Part shown: piece after piece, positions 18,256 to 25,748 of the stretch
Layout of the letters: every line of letters begins with the position of its first letter
How positions within the stretch are numbered: position 1 is the stretch's first letter
Notes under the pieces: generated by a model
Databases searched by the model: none
What the model was told of the DNA's origin: nothing
Seen by the model: only the letters and a program-made list of their open reading frames with translations
NCBI RefSeq assembly: GCF_014699035.1
Contig: NZ_JACXAA010000001.1
Span: forward strand, 372,001 to 436,000
Direction of reading: 5' to 3'
DNA: 64,000 bases
From: Spirosoma validum
Lineage (GTDB): Bacteria; Bacteroidota; Bacteroidia; Cytophagales; Spirosomataceae
Translations under genes and position numbers: made by a program

Positions 18256-20454
18256 ATGAAAACGAAAACAACTAAAGCCGTTGATCAAAACGATCTTCTG
18301 GACATTGAAAAAGTAGCATCAGAAATGGCCGCCAGTGCGGTTGCACCCGCTACGACTGAGGCTAAACCCGCGAAGGTTTCTAAAAAGAAGGCCACTCCTA
18401 CCGATGAATCGACTATCGATGCGTCCGTTAATGACTCCTCTATTGACACAGTTGTTGAAGGAATTGCCGACAAGGTTATTATCGTAGCCGATGAAACCGT
18501 CGCAGCGAATACCGACACTACAACGCCTGTTGCCGACAATACACCCGCAACAGAGACGGAACCAAAGGCTGATCCGAATCAGCTTTTATTCTCTAGCTTA
18601 GATATCTCACCGGAACTTCTTCAGGCTGTAACCGACATGGGTTTTATTAGCCCATCGCCCATTCAGGCCGAAGCCATTCCACCAATTCTGGCAGGTCGCG
18701 ACGTCATCGGTCAGGCACAGACAGGTACGGGTAAAACCGCTGCCTTTGGCATTCCAGCGCTTGAATTGATTGATATTCAGGATCGTTCAGTACAAACGCT
18801 GATCCTGTGCCCAACGCGTGAGCTGGCCTTGCAGGTAGCTGAAGAAATCAAGAAACTGGCAAAACATAAGCGAGGGGTTCGGATCGAAGCTATTTACGGT
18901 GGTGATTCCATCGAACGGCAGATTCGGTCGCTCAAGAGCGGTGTGCATATCGTCATTGGTACGCCAGGTCGCGTTATGGACCATATGGAACGTAACACGC
19001 TCAAGCTCGACAAAATCAAGATGATGATTCTTGACGAAGCCGATGAAATGCTGGATATGGGTTTCCGGGAAGATATTGAAAGTATCCTGGAAGACATGCC
19101 CGAAGAGCGGCAAACGATTCTGTTCTCGGCTACGATGTCGAAGCCGATCATGCAGATCACACAGAAATTCTTACAAGATCCAGTGCTGGTGAAAGTTGTC
19201 AAGAGAGAATTGACTAACACCAACATCGAGCAGGTCTATTTTGAAGTAAAGCCAAAAGCGAAAGTGGAAGTAATGTGTCGTTTGATCGACATGTACGATC
19301 TGAAGTTGCTGCTGGTATTCTGTAATACGAAGCGCAAAGTCGACGAGATCGTTGAAGATCTGCAAATCCGCGGCTATCAGGCCGAAGGCTTGCACGGTGA
19401 TCTTCGTCAGGCGCAACGGAACAACGTAATGAGCAAGTTCCGCTCGGGAACAACCAGCATTCTGGTGGCTACCGACGTAGCGGCTCGGGGTATTGACGTC
19501 GATGACGTCGATGCTGTTATTAACTTCGACATTCCGCTAGACGAAGAATATTACGTACACCGGATCGGCCGAACGGGTCGGGCTGGTAAGTCGGGCCGGG
19601 CCTTCTCGATGGTCGGTCGTGACGAGAAATACCGTTTCCGCGAAATCCAGTCGTATACGAAAGTACGGGTTGAGAAAGGAGTTATTCCATCCTTTGAAGA
19701 CATCGTTGGCGTTCGGAAAGCTCGTTTTATTGAGCAACTGCAACAGACAATTCAGGAAAGCAAAGACCTGAACCTATACGACGATTTACTAACCCAACTG
19801 CATCACACAGGCTTTACGACCGAACAGATCGTAGCGGCTCTGGTGAAACGTAGTATGGGCCTTGAGAAGAACGAATTTGCTGACCAAAATCTTGGTCTGG
19901 AAGACGACCGTCGTCGTGAGGATCGTGGACGCACTAATGACCGGGGTCGTGGTGAAGGAGCTGGTCGTTTCGAAGATCGTCGGGGTGGAGGTCGCTTCAA
20001 CGAACGTGACGACCGGGGTTCCCGTTTTGGCCGTAACGACGGACCAGATCGCGATCGGAATGAACGGGGTGGATCACGTTTCGGCAATCGCGAAGACCGT
20101 CCTCGCTTCGAACGTAACGACGGTGATGCGGCATTCCGACCGGCCCGGGATGATCGCGGAGCAGAGCGCAAGCCTTACTTCGACCGCGACGATAAACGGG
20201 TTCCGCGTGAGCGTGAAGCCAACATGACTCGCCTGATGGTGAGCATTGGCCGCAAGGACTTCGTCCGCCCAGGTGATATCGTAGGCGCCATTGCCGGAGA
20301 GGCTAACATTCCGGGTGGCAGCATCGGTAGCATCGACATTTTCGACAAGTTCACGTATGTGGACGTACCGAAAGACGTAGCAAACCGCGTTGTTGACGCT
20401 ATGGAAGGGAACACCATCAAAGGTCGTCGGGTGAATATTGAAATTGCTCGGTAA
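18256..20454 (+). CDS. DEAD-box ATP-dependent RNA helicase (DeaD/CsdA-like)
   Basis: A 732-residue RNA helicase. The ATG at 18256 is chosen over an in-frame TTG at 18229. The first ~105 residues are an acidic Ala/Thr/Val low-complexity extension. The core has all motifs: Q motif (SPSPIQ), Walker A AQTGTGKT (about 154-161), PTRELA, TPGR, DEAD (260-263), SAT (291-293), VATDVAARGID and HRIGRTGRAGKSG. An Arg/Asp/Gly-rich linker follows (coding about 19900-20210), then a C-terminal DbpA-type RNA-binding domain (MVSIGRKDFVRPGDIVGAIAG). This arrangement fits cold-adaptation and ribosome-assembly helicases. A terminator follows directly. Confidence 0.95.
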   Translation: MKTKTTKAVDQNDLLDIEKVASEMAASAVAPATTEAKPAKVSKKKATPTDESTIDASVNDSSIDTVVEGIADKVIIVADETVAANTDTTTPVADNTPATETEPKADPNQLLFSSLDISPELLQAVTDMGFISPSPIQAEAIPPILAGRDVIGQAQTGTGKTAAFGIPALELIDIQDRSVQTLILCPTRELALQVAEEIKKLAKHKRGVRIEAIYGGDSIERQIRSLKSGVHIVIGTPGRVMDHMERNTLKLDKIKMMILDEADEMLDMGFREDIESILEDMPEERQTILFSATMSKPIMQITQKFLQDPVLVKVVKRELTNTNIEQVYFEVKPKAKVEVMCRLIDMYDLKLLLVFCNTKRKVDEIVEDLQIRGYQAEGLHGDLRQAQRNNVMSKFRSGTTSILVATDVAARGIDVDDVDAVINFDIPLDEEYYVHRIGRTGRAGKSGRAFSMVGRDEKYRFREIQSYTKVRVEKGVIPSFEDIVGVRKARFIEQLQQTIQESKDLNLYDDLLTQLHHTGFTTEQIVAALVKRSMGLEKNEFADQNLGLEDDRRREDRGRTNDRGRGEGAGRFEDRRGGGRFNERDDRGSRFGRNDGPDRDRNERGGSRFGNREDRPRFERNDGDAAFRPARDDRGAERKPYFDRDDKRVPREREANMTRLMVSIGRKDFVRPGDIVGAIAGEANIPGGSIGSIDIFDKFTYVDVPKDVANRVVDAMEGNTIKGRRVNIEIAR

Positions 20455-20475
20455 TACTTGATTTTGCAATACAAC

Positions 20476-20511
20476 AAAAACGCCGGGCGGTTTCGACTTC
20501 CCGGCGTTTTT
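20476..20511 (+). terminator. Intrinsic terminator after the helicase gene
   Basis: AAAAACGCCGGG and CCCGGCGTTTTT form a perfect 12-bp stem with a 12-base loop, followed by TATTTTG. It starts 22 bases after the helicase stop. The A/T ends make it potentially bidirectional. Confidence 0.9.
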
Positions 20512-20616
20512 ATTTTGGGTCATCAATTATTGCAGCCAGCCTACTCAATCCGTATTTTATCTTCTCATCACTTCCGGCATTTTGTTGATAGAAAATAAAC
20601 GTTTATTTTTTCAGGT

Positions 20617-21717
20617 ATGCTTAGCCAACGAACGTTTTTTTCATACGTAGTGATAGTCCACTTAGTAGGTGCTATTGTATGTATACTACTGGGACTCAAT
20701 AGCTGTAGCAGTGATTATCCAGCTTTAGATAACACCCAACCTACTCCTCCCCCGTCATCAACACCGGCAAAGCCCGACACCACAGGAAAAAATTGTCCTT
20801 GCCCAACGCCAGGCTCCTCAACAACGGTGACACCTGTTTCGTCTACAACAGCTGCACCCGTACAGCCCAGCCAGTCCGATACATTGACCGTACCACCACC
20901 TAATTTTTCACCGAATGGCGGTATCTTTTACATGAGTACCGAGGTAAAGCTTACTGCCGATTCATTACCCCCTCAGGCTGTTATCGAATACTCTACGAAT
21001 GACGGAGAAACATGGCAAACAGGCACTCAGATGGTCTTATCAACCGGCGGAACAATTCTTAGCCGTATTCGCGCTGGAACGAAGCTATCGCACACTCGAT
21101 CGGCCTCATTCGCCCTGTATTTCAAGCGTATGCTTATTATCGGGAACAGTATTATGTACCATCCTCCTTCTGAACAGCTCGGCTGGTTCAACTCCAATGG
21201 AATGGCCGCATCAGCCCCAGAAAGAGATTTTGTTCACTTATTGACAGCGCGTCTGAAAACGCTTTATCCGGCTCTGGAAACCAGCTTGCAATTATATCCA
21301 GGGCTAAACTTCGAAGGAAAGTTCGGAACACCAGGTTATACTTTGGATGAATTCAATCAGCCTCTTACTGATTTCAAACCCGATTTGATCATCGTTCGGA
21401 TTGGTGAAAATATTGACGACACGCAGGCAGCAAGCCGGAACTTAGAGAGTAATTTCCGTCAGTTACTGGATCGATTAGCCAGCTACAATCAGCCCGTTCG
21501 AATTGTCTGTACAACCAGCGTATGGTACAAACCCAACTTCGACGCGATTGTCCGAAAAGTAACAGCCGAAAAAGGTCATACTCTTGTTGATTTAAGCAGT
21601 ATCCTTGGGCAGGCTCAGTGTTTCGCCAGTCAATACCAAAATCCTGGTGTAGCAGCCCATCCAAATGATCTGGGCATGTTTTACATTGCTGACAAGATCT
21701 GGCAAAAAATCCAGTAA
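20617..21717 (+). CDS. SGNH/GDSL-type hydrolase lipoprotein
   Basis: A 366-residue surface or periplasmic lipoprotein. The lipobox GLNSC places the lipidated cysteine at residue 30. A Pro/Ser/Thr-rich linker (about 36-100) leads to a small beta-domain resembling the chitobiase C-terminal-like domain (FSPNGGIFYMSTEVKL ... IEYSTNDGETW). The SGNH fold follows, with nucleophile Ser in IIGNSIM (block I), GEN in VRIGENI (block III-like) and the late His in AHPNDLGM (block V). Members deacylate carbohydrates or lipids; the substrate here is unknown. It is flanked by terminators on both sides, so it is monocistronic. Confidence 0.85.
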   Translation: MLSQRTFFSYVVIVHLVGAIVCILLGLNSCSSDYPALDNTQPTPPPSSTPAKPDTTGKNCPCPTPGSSTTVTPVSSTTAAPVQPSQSDTLTVPPPNFSPNGGIFYMSTEVKLTADSLPPQAVIEYSTNDGETWQTGTQMVLSTGGTILSRIRAGTKLSHTRSASFALYFKRMLIIGNSIMYHPPSEQLGWFNSNGMAASAPERDFVHLLTARLKTLYPALETSLQLYPGLNFEGKFGTPGYTLDEFNQPLTDFKPDLIIVRIGENIDDTQAASRNLESNFRQLLDRLASYNQPVRIVCTTSVWYKPNFDAIVRKVTAEKGHTLVDLSSILGQAQCFASQYQNPGVAAHPNDLGMFYIADKIWQKIQ

Positions 21718-21751
21718 CGCTCGACAGTACGTATTGACTCAGCGAGTTTGC

Positions 21752-21787
21752 CCAAAAGCCGGTAGGTTTCGACTTACCGGCTTTTGG
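21752..21787 (+). terminator. Intrinsic terminator after the SGNH hydrolase
   Basis: CCAAAAGCCGGTA pairs perfectly over 13 bp with TACCGGCTTTTGG around a 10-base loop. It begins 35 bases after the hydrolase stop and is followed by TTTATG. The internal GGTTTCGACTT loop resembles that of the terminator at 20476-20511. Confidence 0.85.
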
Positions 21788-21815
21788 TTTATGCGGTTTT
21801 AGCTAGAAATTTTTG
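21784..21815 (+). promoter_or_regulatory. Possible primary-sigma promoter for the first permease
   Basis: TTG at 21784-21786 and AATTTTTG at 21808-21815 (one mismatch to TAnnTTTG) are 21 bases apart. The -33 box lies in the right arm of the preceding terminator. This would give a leader of about 127 bases containing the hairpin at 21869-21925. Confidence 0.35.
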
Positions 21816-21868
21816 CCGATGCAACATCTTGCTTGAGTGCGCGTCTTTGCGGAGCGAATAGCAGAGAA

Positions 21869-21925
21869 CATGGGGTTCGAGGCCTAGAGTAAATCGTTGC
21901 TTTCACCCTATGCCCCGAACCCCAT
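21869..21925 (+). repeat. Inverted repeat in the leader of P1 (C-tract class)
   Basis: CATGGGGTTCG (21869-21879) pairs with CGAACCCCATG (21915-21925), and the stem continues inward with a few mismatches to about 25 bp. The right arm and following leader are C-tracts (minus-strand runs of GGG every 3-4 bases) up to the start codon at 21950. It is related in sequence to the repeats at 24323, 42396 and 44886. Confidence 0.75.
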
Positions 21926-21949
21926 GCCCTTTACCCAAACCCTTCCCCC

Positions 21950-24319
21950 ATGCTACGTAATTACATCAAAATCGCTTGGAGAAACCTCTGGAAAAACAAG
22001 ACATTTTCCTTCATTAACATTCTGGGGCTAGCGCTTGGCATGGCCTGCAGCTTACTTATTATGATCTGGGTTCAGGACGAACTCCACATGGATCGTTATC
22101 ATAAAAACGACAGTCGGCTCTACCGGGTTATGGAAAATCAACACTACGTTGGTGTGATCAATACGTATGCGTCGACACCTGGCATCCTCGCCGAGAATAT
22201 CGTTAAAGACATTCCCGAAATTCAGATGGCCAGCCAGGCGCTCTGGGAGGAGTCCATCTTGTTTACGGTAGGTAATATCTTCGAAAAGGAGAAAGGTCGC
22301 TCCGCGCAGGGGGATTTCCTGACAATGTTCTCCTTCCCACTTAAGGAAGGCAATCCGAAAACGGCACTCAAGCGTCCGGATGGGTTAGTTATTTCCCAAA
22401 AGCTGGCCGACAAGTATTTTAAAGGGCAGAACCCAATGGGAAAAACCGTTCGGATTGACAACAAGGACGACGTCATGGTAACGGGTATTTTAGCGGATAT
22501 TCCGGAAACTTCGTCACTGAAATTTGATTTCCTGCTGAGTTACGAACGGTGGCAGAAAACAAATACGTGGTCTAAAGACTGGGAAAATAATGGCCCACGA
22601 TGCTACGTATTATTAGCGCCTAACACGTCGGTCGATAAGGTAAATGCCAAAATCAAAAATTACATCAAAACGAAAAACAAGGACAGCAACGTCGAGCTGT
22701 TTTTGCAGAACTACGGCGAGTCGTATCTCTATTCAAAATGGGAGGGAGGAAAGCAGACCGGGGGACGTATCGAGTATGTAAAAATCTTTTCCATTGTTGC
22801 CATTTTCATTCTGGCCATTGCCTGTATCAATTTTATGAATCTGGCTACGGCCCGTTCCGTCAAGCGGGCAAAAGAAGTGGGCGTTCGGAAAGTAGTCGGC
22901 GCTTTCAGGTATAGTCTGGTGAGCCAGTTCCTGGGTGAATCGATCCTGATTACGCTGTTATCGCTGGTGTTTTCGATTCTGATTGTGCTGTTGATCTTAC
23001 CGGTATTCAACGGACTTACGGAAAAACAGCTGACGCTCAATTTTGCAAATCCTGCGTTTCTTTTATTGATGATCGGCTTAGCGATGCTGACAGGCCTTAT
23101 TTCGGGGAGCTACCCAGCGCTGTTTATGTCGTCACTGAATCCGGTTGTCATTCTGAAAGGTGGGTTGAAGTTTAAGTCGAGTGCTACGTATTTTCGTAAG
23201 GGTTTGGTCATACTTCAATTTGGCCTGTCGATTATGCTGATTCTGGGTACTATCGTTGTGTACCGCCAGATTCAATTCATACAGAACAAAAACCTTGGCT
23301 ATAACCGTGAAGACCTGCTTTATATGCCGCTGGAAGGCGATTTACAGAAGAATTTCCAGACCTTCCGGCAGGAGTTGGAGAAACAGCCGGGCATCAAAGC
23401 CGTAACCTGTTCGCAGTCGGACCCGCTGGCGGTAGGTAGTTCAACGCAGGGGGTTCGATGGCCTGGTAAAGACACTACGCAGCTGATACTCTTCAGCCAG
23501 AATGCGGTCTCATTTGATTACGTCAGGACAATGGGCATCAAACTCCTTGACGGACGCGATTTTTCGACGGATTACAGCACCGACACGAGTAATTACCTGA
23601 TCAACGAAGCGTCGGCCCGGAAAATAGGCTATAAAAATCCGGTAGGTAAAGAACTGACGATGTGGGGTAAGAAGGGAAAAATCATCGGCCTGATGAAAGA
23701 CTTTCACTTTAATTCGCTCCACACCGCCATTGAACCACTCATTCTGCGCCTGGAACGGGGTGCTAACGACACGACGAATTATTGGGGAAACGTTTTAGTA
23801 CGTACACAGGCCGGTCAGACCAAACAAGCGCTGGCAAGTATGGAAGCAAGCTTTAAGAAGTTCAATCCGCGTTTTCCGTTCAACTATTTCTTCACGGATC
23901 AGGAGTTTGCGAATCTGTATAAGGCTGAGAATACGGTCAGTAAGCTGTCGAGCTATTTTGCCTTTCTGGCTATTTTCATATCCTGCCTGGGTCTGTTCGG
24001 TTTAGCAGCTTTCACCGCCGAGCAACGGACGAAAGAGATCGGCGTACGGAAAGTACTGGGAGCCAGCGTGGCGAATCTGGTGGGCATGTTGTCGAAAGAA
24101 TTTATTCAGCTGGTTTTGTTTGCGGCCCTTCTTGCGTTCCCGCTGGGCTGGTATTTCCTGAGCGGCTGGCTCGAGAAATACGCCTATCGAATCAATCTTG
24201 AGTGGTGGTACTTCGCTGCGACCATTGTTCTGGCCGTATTGATTGCGGTTCTCACCGTCAGCTTCCAGAGCATCAAAACGGCCTTGGTGAATCCGGTCAA
24301 ATCACTACGTTCGGAATAG
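21950..24319 (+). CDS. Fused MacB/FtsX-like ABC permease, array copy P1
   Basis: 789 residues; it serves as the reference for the array. TM1 19-41, periplasmic MacB-type domain (PCD1) about 45-270, TM2 279-300, coupling motif KEVGVRKVVG 308-317, TM3 326-350, TM4 368-390, TM5 418-438, PCD2 about 442-662, TM6 668-690, coupling motif KEIGVRKVLG 695-704, TM7 715-735, TM8 751-773, tail NPVKSLRSE. This equals two fused MacB transmembrane units without the ATPase. MacB-type systems do mechanical work across the periplasm rather than moving substrate through the membrane. Substrate and ATPase partner are unknown. It carries a WPGKD motif in PCD2 shared with P10. Confidence 0.93.
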   Translation: MLRNYIKIAWRNLWKNKTFSFINILGLALGMACSLLIMIWVQDELHMDRYHKNDSRLYRVMENQHYVGVINTYASTPGILAENIVKDIPEIQMASQALWEESILFTVGNIFEKEKGRSAQGDFLTMFSFPLKEGNPKTALKRPDGLVISQKLADKYFKGQNPMGKTVRIDNKDDVMVTGILADIPETSSLKFDFLLSYERWQKTNTWSKDWENNGPRCYVLLAPNTSVDKVNAKIKNYIKTKNKDSNVELFLQNYGESYLYSKWEGGKQTGGRIEYVKIFSIVAIFILAIACINFMNLATARSVKRAKEVGVRKVVGAFRYSLVSQFLGESILITLLSLVFSILIVLLILPVFNGLTEKQLTLNFANPAFLLLMIGLAMLTGLISGSYPALFMSSLNPVVILKGGLKFKSSATYFRKGLVILQFGLSIMLILGTIVVYRQIQFIQNKNLGYNREDLLYMPLEGDLQKNFQTFRQELEKQPGIKAVTCSQSDPLAVGSSTQGVRWPGKDTTQLILFSQNAVSFDYVRTMGIKLLDGRDFSTDYSTDTSNYLINEASARKIGYKNPVGKELTMWGKKGKIIGLMKDFHFNSLHTAIEPLILRLERGANDTTNYWGNVLVRTQAGQTKQALASMEASFKKFNPRFPFNYFFTDQEFANLYKAENTVSKLSSYFAFLAIFISCLGLFGLAAFTAEQRTKEIGVRKVLGASVANLVGMLSKEFIQLVLFAALLAFPLGWYFLSGWLEKYAYRINLEWWYFAATIVLAVLIAVLTVSFQSIKTALVNPVKSLRSE

Positions 24320-24322
24320 ATC

Positions 24323-24388
24323 GCACCGGGCATGGGGGTAAGGGCAAAGGGTAAAGCGATCCATTGCCCTTACCCCCATGCCCGGCGC
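24323..24388 (+). repeat. Inverted repeat after P1 (G-tract class)
   Basis: Left arm 24323-24347 and right arm 24364-24388 are complementary at 24 of 25 positions. It starts four bases after the P1 stop and is followed by TATTTTATTT, so unlike most repeats here it can act as an intrinsic terminator. The left arm has G-runs at 24328, 24334, 24342 and 24349 with loops of 3, 3 and 4 bases, a canonical G-quadruplex pattern. Confidence 0.9.
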
Positions 24389-24401
24389 TATTTTATTTCT
24401 T

Positions 24402-24409
24402 TATTTTTG
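24402..24409 (+). promoter_or_regulatory. -7 element of the acyltransferase gene
   Basis: TATTTTTG is an exact TAnnTTTG match, 30 bases before the ATG at 24440. The position expected for -33 is inside the hairpin at 24323-24388 and has no TTG. Confidence 0.45.
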
Positions 24410-24439
24410 TGCAGCCTCTAGAGAACAATTCCTCAACTA

Positions 24440-25567
24440 ATGCACAGAGAACACATCGCGTGGGTCGACTTATTGCGTATAATCGCTTGCTTCCTGGTTA
24501 TCGTATCCCACTCCTGCGATCCGTTTGTTGGTCAGTTTGATAATAACCGGCATGAATTTCTGACCGGAGCCTTTACTGGCAGTTTTGTACGTCCCTGTGT
24601 GCCTCTGTTCGTGATGATCTCGGGCGTATTGCTGTTGCCGGTTCAGATGGACATGGCCACATTTTATACCCGACGAGCCAAGAGACTGATCATACCCTTT
24701 ATCTTCTGGTCGATGGTGCTACCGATCCTCTACTTTCTCTACGTTAATTCCGGGGTAAAGATTATCAGCCCCAATATCATTGCCGCAGACCATACGCTAG
24801 AGAAGACGCTCCAAAAACTGTACACGTTCCTTTTCAATTTCAACTACGACACCACTGCCTTATGGTATGTGTATATGCTGATTGGCCTCTACCTGTTTAT
24901 GCCGATTATCAGTGCCTGGCTTAAACAGGCTTCGAGACGTGATATTCAATGGTTTCTGGGTATTTGGATCGTTAGCATGTGCCTCCCTTATCTGAGAATG
25001 CTGGCTCCGCTTCTAGGGTATACAGGTAACTACGGCAATACGGGTCTACTAGGTGTGTGCGACTGGAATCCGTACGGTACGTTCTATTATTTTTCCGGCT
25101 TTCTGGGCTACCTGGTTTTAGCTTATTATCTGGTTCACTATCCGCTTAACTGGAGTTGGAGCCGCACGTTGTCGGTGACTATACTCCTGTTTACAATCGG
25201 CTACGCCGTTACGTCGGGCGGCTTTATCCTAACTCAGAACTATTTTCCTGGCAGTTACGCCAATCTTGAAATAATCTGGTATTTCTCGGGTATCAACGTC
25301 TTCCTGATGACTTTTTCGGTCTTCGTGATTGTACAGAAAATTAGAATTAACCCGTCCCCTTTATTGGCAAAAGTTGCCGCGCTTACGTTCGGTGTGTTTC
25401 TCTCTCACTTTTTCTTCGTGCAGGTAGGTTACGACCTGATTTATCCGATTAGTGTATTGCCTGCCTTGGCCGAAATTCTGTTGATTGCCGTATTTTCTTT
25501 CAGTATACCCCTGTTCATTATCTGGCTCATGAGCTTAACTAAACTAACCAGAAAAGTGGTCATGTGA
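24440..25567 (+). CDS. Acyltransferase family 3 membrane protein
   Basis: A 375-residue polytopic protein with about ten hydrophobic segments. It opens with the acyltransferase-3 signature (WVDLLRIIACFLVIVSHSCDPF), including the conserved histidine in the first helix, and continues with VPLFVMISGVLLL and FYTRRAKRLIIPFIFWS, typical of the OafA/WecH superfamily. These enzymes transfer acyl groups to cell-surface carbohydrates at the inner membrane. It splits the permease array between P1 and P2 and has its own promoter-like element behind a terminator-like repeat. A functional link to the permeases is not shown. Confidence 0.9.
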   Translation: MHREHIAWVDLLRIIACFLVIVSHSCDPFVGQFDNNRHEFLTGAFTGSFVRPCVPLFVMISGVLLLPVQMDMATFYTRRAKRLIIPFIFWSMVLPILYFLYVNSGVKIISPNIIAADHTLEKTLQKLYTFLFNFNYDTTALWYVYMLIGLYLFMPIISAWLKQASRRDIQWFLGIWIVSMCLPYLRMLAPLLGYTGNYGNTGLLGVCDWNPYGTFYYFSGFLGYLVLAYYLVHYPLNWSWSRTLSVTILLFTIGYAVTSGGFILTQNYFPGSYANLEIIWYFSGINVFLMTFSVFVIVQKIRINPSPLLAKVAALTFGVFLSHFFFVQVGYDLIYPISVLPALAEILLIAVFSFSIPLFIIWLMSLTKLTRKVVM

Positions 25568-25748
25568 TCCGTTCAGATGAGGTCATAGTTACCTTTGTTT
25601 CCAGAACGATTCCACGTAGTGTCTTCGCGTAGCGTATAACTGGGCAAATGCTGGCTTAACATTTTTTAACAGGCTAGTAATCAACAAAAAGCGTGAACCA
25701 TTTCCGATTGTCGATACCTTCGCATCTACATCGTAAATCGGTTGTCCC

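Noticed and set aside
19803..20171. Antisense open frame rich in Arg and Ser opposite the helicase
   Set aside because: It mirrors the Arg/Asp/Gly-rich low-complexity linker of the helicase; composition explains the open frame and there is no start context or homology.
25645..25660. GG-N10-GC match upstream of P2 as a sigma-54 promoter
   Set aside because: Only the GG and GC agree; the TGGYAYR and TTG parts do not, and there is no palindrome upstream, so a chance match is likely.
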